From Metallyticus violacea (Eukaryota; Arthropoda; Insecta; Mantodea; Metallyticidae), in contig CM060831.1 in the NCBI GenBank assembly GCA_030762175.1, forward strand, positions 69,355,001-69,419,000: a DNA stretch of 64,000 bases. The letters are read 5' to 3'. The translations under genes were made by a program, and so were the position numbers. The notes under the pieces were generated by a model that saw only the letters and a program-made list of their open reading frames with translations, had not been told where the DNA came from and made no database searches. Positions within the stretch are counted from its first letter, which is position 1; the number at the start of each line of letters is the position of its first letter. Positions 60,032 to 64,000 of the stretch are shown here, in pieces.

Positions 60032-60356
60032 ATCTTTCAGATATATTTTTTTTTTTTATTGATTTATTTAAGGACGCTCTTTAACAGCTCAGGTCATCAG
60101 CGTCCCATTCAAACCAGGGCGTGAAACGACCGACAAATTTTGCTCAGAGGCCTCTCTTTCAGGCTTGAGGTTCTTTTTCGTGCCGCAAATGTACGACACG
60201 GGACCCACGGCTTTACTTCCCTTCCGAAGGAAGCCATACTTAGGATTTTTACGCCCGAAAAAATCCATCGGTCCTGGCCGGGTTCGAACCCGCGTTTTGG
60301 GTAGAGGAGGCAAGTATGGTAACCACTACACCACCAGGACCGACATCTTTCAGATA
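60032..60356 (-). repeat. Full-length family-1 SINE with 12-bp target duplication
   Basis: ATCTTTCAGATA lies at 60032-60043 and 60345-60356. In reverse the head is GGTCCTGGTGGTGTAGTGG, GCCTCCTCTACCC, GCGGGTTCGAACCCGGCC, followed by the entire body with TTCCTTCGGAAGGGAAG and a tail ending AAATAAATCAATAAAAAA. A short T run and near-consensus sequence suggest a young copy. Confidence 0.97.
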
Positions 60357-60475
60357 AGTGTGGGCGAGCATTATCATGCAGTAGAAGAATTTTCTCAGGT
60401 CAAAATTCCAGAACGTTTCCTTTAGATCGCGGCATCAGGATCTCACAGTATCGTTGAACATTCATTGTCAAGCGT

Positions 60476-60560
60476 GAAAAAAGATGCCTCTATGCAAAAT
60501 TTATCGACCGTTTCAAGCCCTGAATTGAATTTAACGCTAATTTCTAAAGACGTTAAATAA
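60476..60560 (+). repeat. Family-1 SINE 3' fragment
   Basis: AAAAAAGATGCCTCTATGC, TTATCGACCGTTTCAAGCCC and TGAATTGAATTTAACGCTAA match the last third of family 1. It passes into an (AAT)n tract. Confidence 0.85.
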
Positions 60561-60567
60561 TAACAAC

Positions 60568-60598
<31 letters not shown>
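60561..60598 (+). repeat. (AAT)n microsatellite at SINE 3' end
   Basis: AAC/AAT units directly follow the SINE fragment, consistent with expansion of its A-rich tail. Confidence 0.9.
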
Positions 60599-63297
60599 GA
60601 ACCACCTGACATTCTCAAAACCAGTCTTCCACTGCACGTTTACACGTCCTCTGCCAAATCATCTGAATGCCCATATATCCAGAGTCTTAAACTCATCAGA
60701 CAGTACCGGTGGCATTGACAATTTTACTGCTGCTCGCTGGTCATTAAGTTAGACTATGTACTATATACACTATCGGCTTTTCATTTTTAATATTTACTTT
60801 GTAAATAGAGTGCGGACTACGGTAACAAGATCCTCTACTCTACATCCTACTCAATAAACATGATGAATATTAGCAATAGTTTCGTATTTTTGCAGTGAAA
60901 ACAGTGCACACGATTCACAATTGGATCCGCTTTGTCACCTTCATGATATCTGGATAATTACTGCCTAAGTAACTGCGCTTTTTAATAAACATGTTTCATA
61001 GCTGCCAACACGCTCTAATGAAATATCTTACCCAAAAGTTTTATTGTTGGGGTTTGTTTTTCAGATATTAAAAAAATGGGGAAAACTTACTTATTGGATG
61101 GGCCTTATATTTCTGTTAAGCTTAAGTTCAAATATACCACAGCTAAAACTCGTTGCCTAAAGCTTTAAAGTTTAAGAAATTGTGAATTAATAAAGATAAC
61201 GCTGCCTTTGTTGGGCTAATATTTTAGGAAGTATGAAGCCCATCAGACAGTGCTGGTATCTATTAATTATAATATTTGTATTAAATGCTCTTTTAAGTTT
61301 CAAAATAACACTTCAAAACAAGTTTTTGAGTCCAAGAAGCTGTTTAACATTAACCATCAATATTAATTTGATTTTATTTTCTCCTTAAGTTTTTTTTTCA
61401 TTTGTTTGTCCTCGTGCAATGGTTTTAAAGTTTTAAGCACCAAGATTAACTAGTAATTTTTTTAATACCGAGAGCTCTTTGAAAGAATGGTGCATATAAC
61501 TAAGTTTGCCTTTCAATAGGAAACTTGCTTAAGTTGTATTAGTAAAAATATAAAAATTACGAATACGAAAAGAAAATTGTAAGTATCCTTATTTTTAGAA
61601 TCTTATTTCATCCAGAGAAAGATTAATACAGGGTTTTAGAAGGAAACATGGATGCATTTTCTTCCATATGCTTGTATTTCAAACGGAATCTCCCCTCTTA
61701 TAAATGCTATAACTATGGCTAATAATTTTTATGCATTATTAAATTATTGTTTATTCCTTCTCTGCATGGCCTCACAACCATTATCAGTAGCGCATTTCTT
61801 TTTTAAGTGTCGTTTCTCTCTGTATAAGTAAACAATCTAATTTTTTACTATATTACTTGACAAATGACATACATTATTTCTAAGCGTTGGTGCTTGTACT
61901 CATTTTCGGATATTAAAGTAATTCAAATATAAATAATTTTGTTGCAAAATAGCCATAATTGCTAAAATAATAAGAACATTTTAAATATATTGATAACTGT
62001 GTACATGTGAAAACAACTTGAAAGATTTTTCATTTTAGTTTCAAAGAAAGTTTTGGCTCACTCACTGACTCAACGTACTGTTTTTACATCTGCAATCACA
62101 TTTATTTCTTTGGATCCAAGAATATATAGACAGACAGACAGGCAGACAAACGTTTCATTTCAATTTCAGCAAGAGTTCGTTGAAGCATTAATATACCTAT
62201 AAAGACGAGATTTATTATGAAGGAAGCAAAATGAACCTTCGCTTTTTTCTTCATTTTAAGCGGAGTGTTTTACGTTTTCGGTATGAAGTAATAATAATGC
62301 GGTTTTTTTTAAATAGAAGAGGAAGCTCAAATATGCTTTTAAATGGCGATTGTAGAAAACTAATCTCTGTTTAACGAAAGCTGAAATGCAATGTTTGTTG
62401 ACCTTAGCACAAACTCCTTACTACTACTCCTTTGTAAATAGTTCACAAAGTGTATGCCCAGTTCAACTTGATAATTTGGTTATTAATAAATAAAATTTCA
62501 AATAAATAAATGTAAGAAGATTTTTCAGATAGTCATTTAATGGTAATTGAAACTTTTGTACTGAAAATAAGACATTATGGCCATTGTGGGACTACTAGAA
62601 AGGCATTTGCTTTAATGCACACGCCTTAATCCCTTCACTTCGTCCATGTCCAGTCATATTGTCTTATCCCCAATGTTCCACTCCAGCCTAAGCGCTAAAG
62701 GATATTATGTTTGTTGGTAGTGAATATCAGCTTTCAGTAGACAGGATTTGGAAATAAATCCTATCATATTAATGATAGTGTTCATATAGTTTTTTCCCTT
62801 AAAATAGTTTTATATATGCATGCACACACTAACTTTGTGTATAAATCCATCGCAATAGAATCGCATTTTTTTCCCAATACAAGTCCATTGTTATAAATTT
62901 GTGTCGTTTCGCCAATAGAGCGCCGCTACGGAGATGGTGGCGAAGGTGATTTGGTGATTTTTACTAGCATTGCCAGATTTTCCTATTTTGGAAAGATTTC
63001 CCGAAATTTTTAAGTCTTGTGACAAAGTTTCCCGCTTCCTGACCTAACGTAAAACTTTCCCTAATTTTCCTTCGTTGGTTAACAAACCTCTAAATTAAAA
63101 TTAACCTTTAGCAGAAACTCGTTTAATAAAATTAGAATTGCAAGTGTGTACAAATTACAAATTGAACTGCAAGAACTTGTATTATGTTACAAAAGTGATT
63201 AAAAAGTATTCAACGGTCCCAGACCTAAAAAAATATGAACATTAGTGAACTTGAGGTAACTAATAATTGTAGGGTTATTTGTTGTATTATGTGCATG
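60599..63297. other. AT-rich DNA, nothing recognised
   Basis: A short CAGA/GACA run lies at 62128-62152 and a GC-richer patch at 62910-62960. No coding signal. Confidence 0.4.
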
Positions 63298-64000
63298 TTA
63301 GTAGTTCGTTTTCCAAAGGACTTAAGTGCATCGTACATAAACAGCTGACAGATTTCCTTAATGAGTGTGGCCTTGACCCTTATCAGTCTGGGTTCAGCCT
63401 AGGCCACAGCACAAGCACAACACTGCTTAACATGTGTGAAGATATGCGTGCTTCCTACTTGTAATATTTGATATGACTAAAACTTTTGATCCCGTAGACA
63501 CAGATTTACTTCTCACCAAACTTAAGATATTAATATGTCTGATTATGCCGCTGTAACTCTATCTTCGGGAACGTGTTGTTTCTGTAAATATCTCCTCTTC
63601 ATGGCAGTTAGTGAAGGCAAGAGTTCCGCAGGGCAGTGTTCTGAGTCCCTTACTGTTTTCACTGTACATCAATGATATATCTCGTACCATTAACCTTAAT
63701 AAATACCACCTCTACGCTAACGACTTCAACTTTGCATATACTCTCGAACTAACAACATTCATGACGCAATCACAAACATCAACAAAGATGTTGACTCAGT
63801 TCATTCATGGATGTTTGAACTTAAACCTTTAAAATCGCATGTAATGGCAGTGAGACACCAACAATTGCTAAGTACCATAGACATAGGAAATTTTCCTTCA
63901 TTAAAATAAATCACAATGCCATTTCTTTTCATAGATTCTGCGAAAAAACTTTAAGTTATTAAAGACAGTAATCTCTATTGGGAAAACCGTTTTACTGAAA
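63298..64000 (+). pseudogene. Jockey/CR1-type LINE reverse transcriptase relic, runs off window
   Basis: The plus strand encodes reverse-transcriptase blocks in order: IVHKQLTDFLNE and DPYQSGFSLGHSTSTTLLN (63330-63430), the FDMTKTFDPVDTD block carrying the first catalytic Asp region (63465-63505), VPQGSVLSPLLFSLYINDI (63618-63675), and YANDF (63715-63728), where the family has YADD. A shifted frame continues with VDSVHSWMFELK (about 63790-63825) and LLSTIDIGNFPS. Several frameshifts and stops and the Asp-to-Asn change make it inactive. The 5' part is missing; the 3' part continues beyond the window. In life it would copy its own RNA at a nicked target. Confidence 0.9.

Noticed and set aside
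34452..60344. Regularly recurring similar units as a CRISPR array
   Set aside because: The units are about 260-300-bp SINEs scattered in both orientations with individual target duplications.
60089..60425. ORFs on both strands at 60.1-60.4 kb
   Set aside because: They translate the family-1 SINE.

Overview
This window looks like intergenic DNA from a large, repeat-rich arthropod genome, most likely an insect. The basis is strong AT richness, the complete absence of long open reading frames, decayed IS630/Tc1/mariner transposases, tRNA-headed SINEs, a Jockey/CR1-like LINE and a short CCTAA run (the complement of the insect telomere unit TTAGG). The species cannot be fixed from sequence alone. 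I see no host protein-coding gene, no rRNA, no functional tRNA gene and no CRISPR array. The short ORFs are almost all chance or lie inside transposon relics and SINEs.

Layout. 0-6 kb: a dispersed-repeat copy (R1) and three decayed transposases at about 1.0, 3.9 and 5.2 kb. 7.5-8.4 kb: a local duplication around a compound ATT/ATC microsatellite. 10-12 kb: SINEs of two families. 13.2-14.4 kb: a complete but dead mariner-type element with both ends. 17.5 kb: a SINE with a 12-bp target duplication. 19-24 kb: two internally deleted copies of one mariner family, one carrying a nested SINE, plus further R1 copies and SINEs. 28.4 kb: a transposase fragment. 30.6-36.7 kb: five SINEs and a tandem duplication with CCTAA units. 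38-43.6 kb: a GC-richer unknown block, three SINEs and a nearly full-length dead transposase. 46-48.4 kb: two SINEs and a head-to-head rearranged mariner. 51.3-51.8 kb: a degenerate tandem repeat. 55.8-60.6 kb: SINEs and a 93-bp-arm palindrome. 63.3 kb to the end: a LINE reverse-transcriptase relic running off the window.

The elements act as layers of parasites, not as a pathway. The SINEs (three families with tRNA-like heads) need a partner LINE for reverse transcription. Target-site duplications of 9-12 bp at most well-preserved copies show target-primed insertion. The LINE at the right edge cannot be assigned as that partner. The DNA transposons are all non-autonomous now. The most noteworthy items are the long palindrome at 58.9-59.1 kb, the fold-back mariner at 47.7-48.4 kb, the SINE nested inside a deleted mariner, the shared T-run just after the tRNA head of all three SINE families, and the R1 family. 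I found no convincing new functional system.
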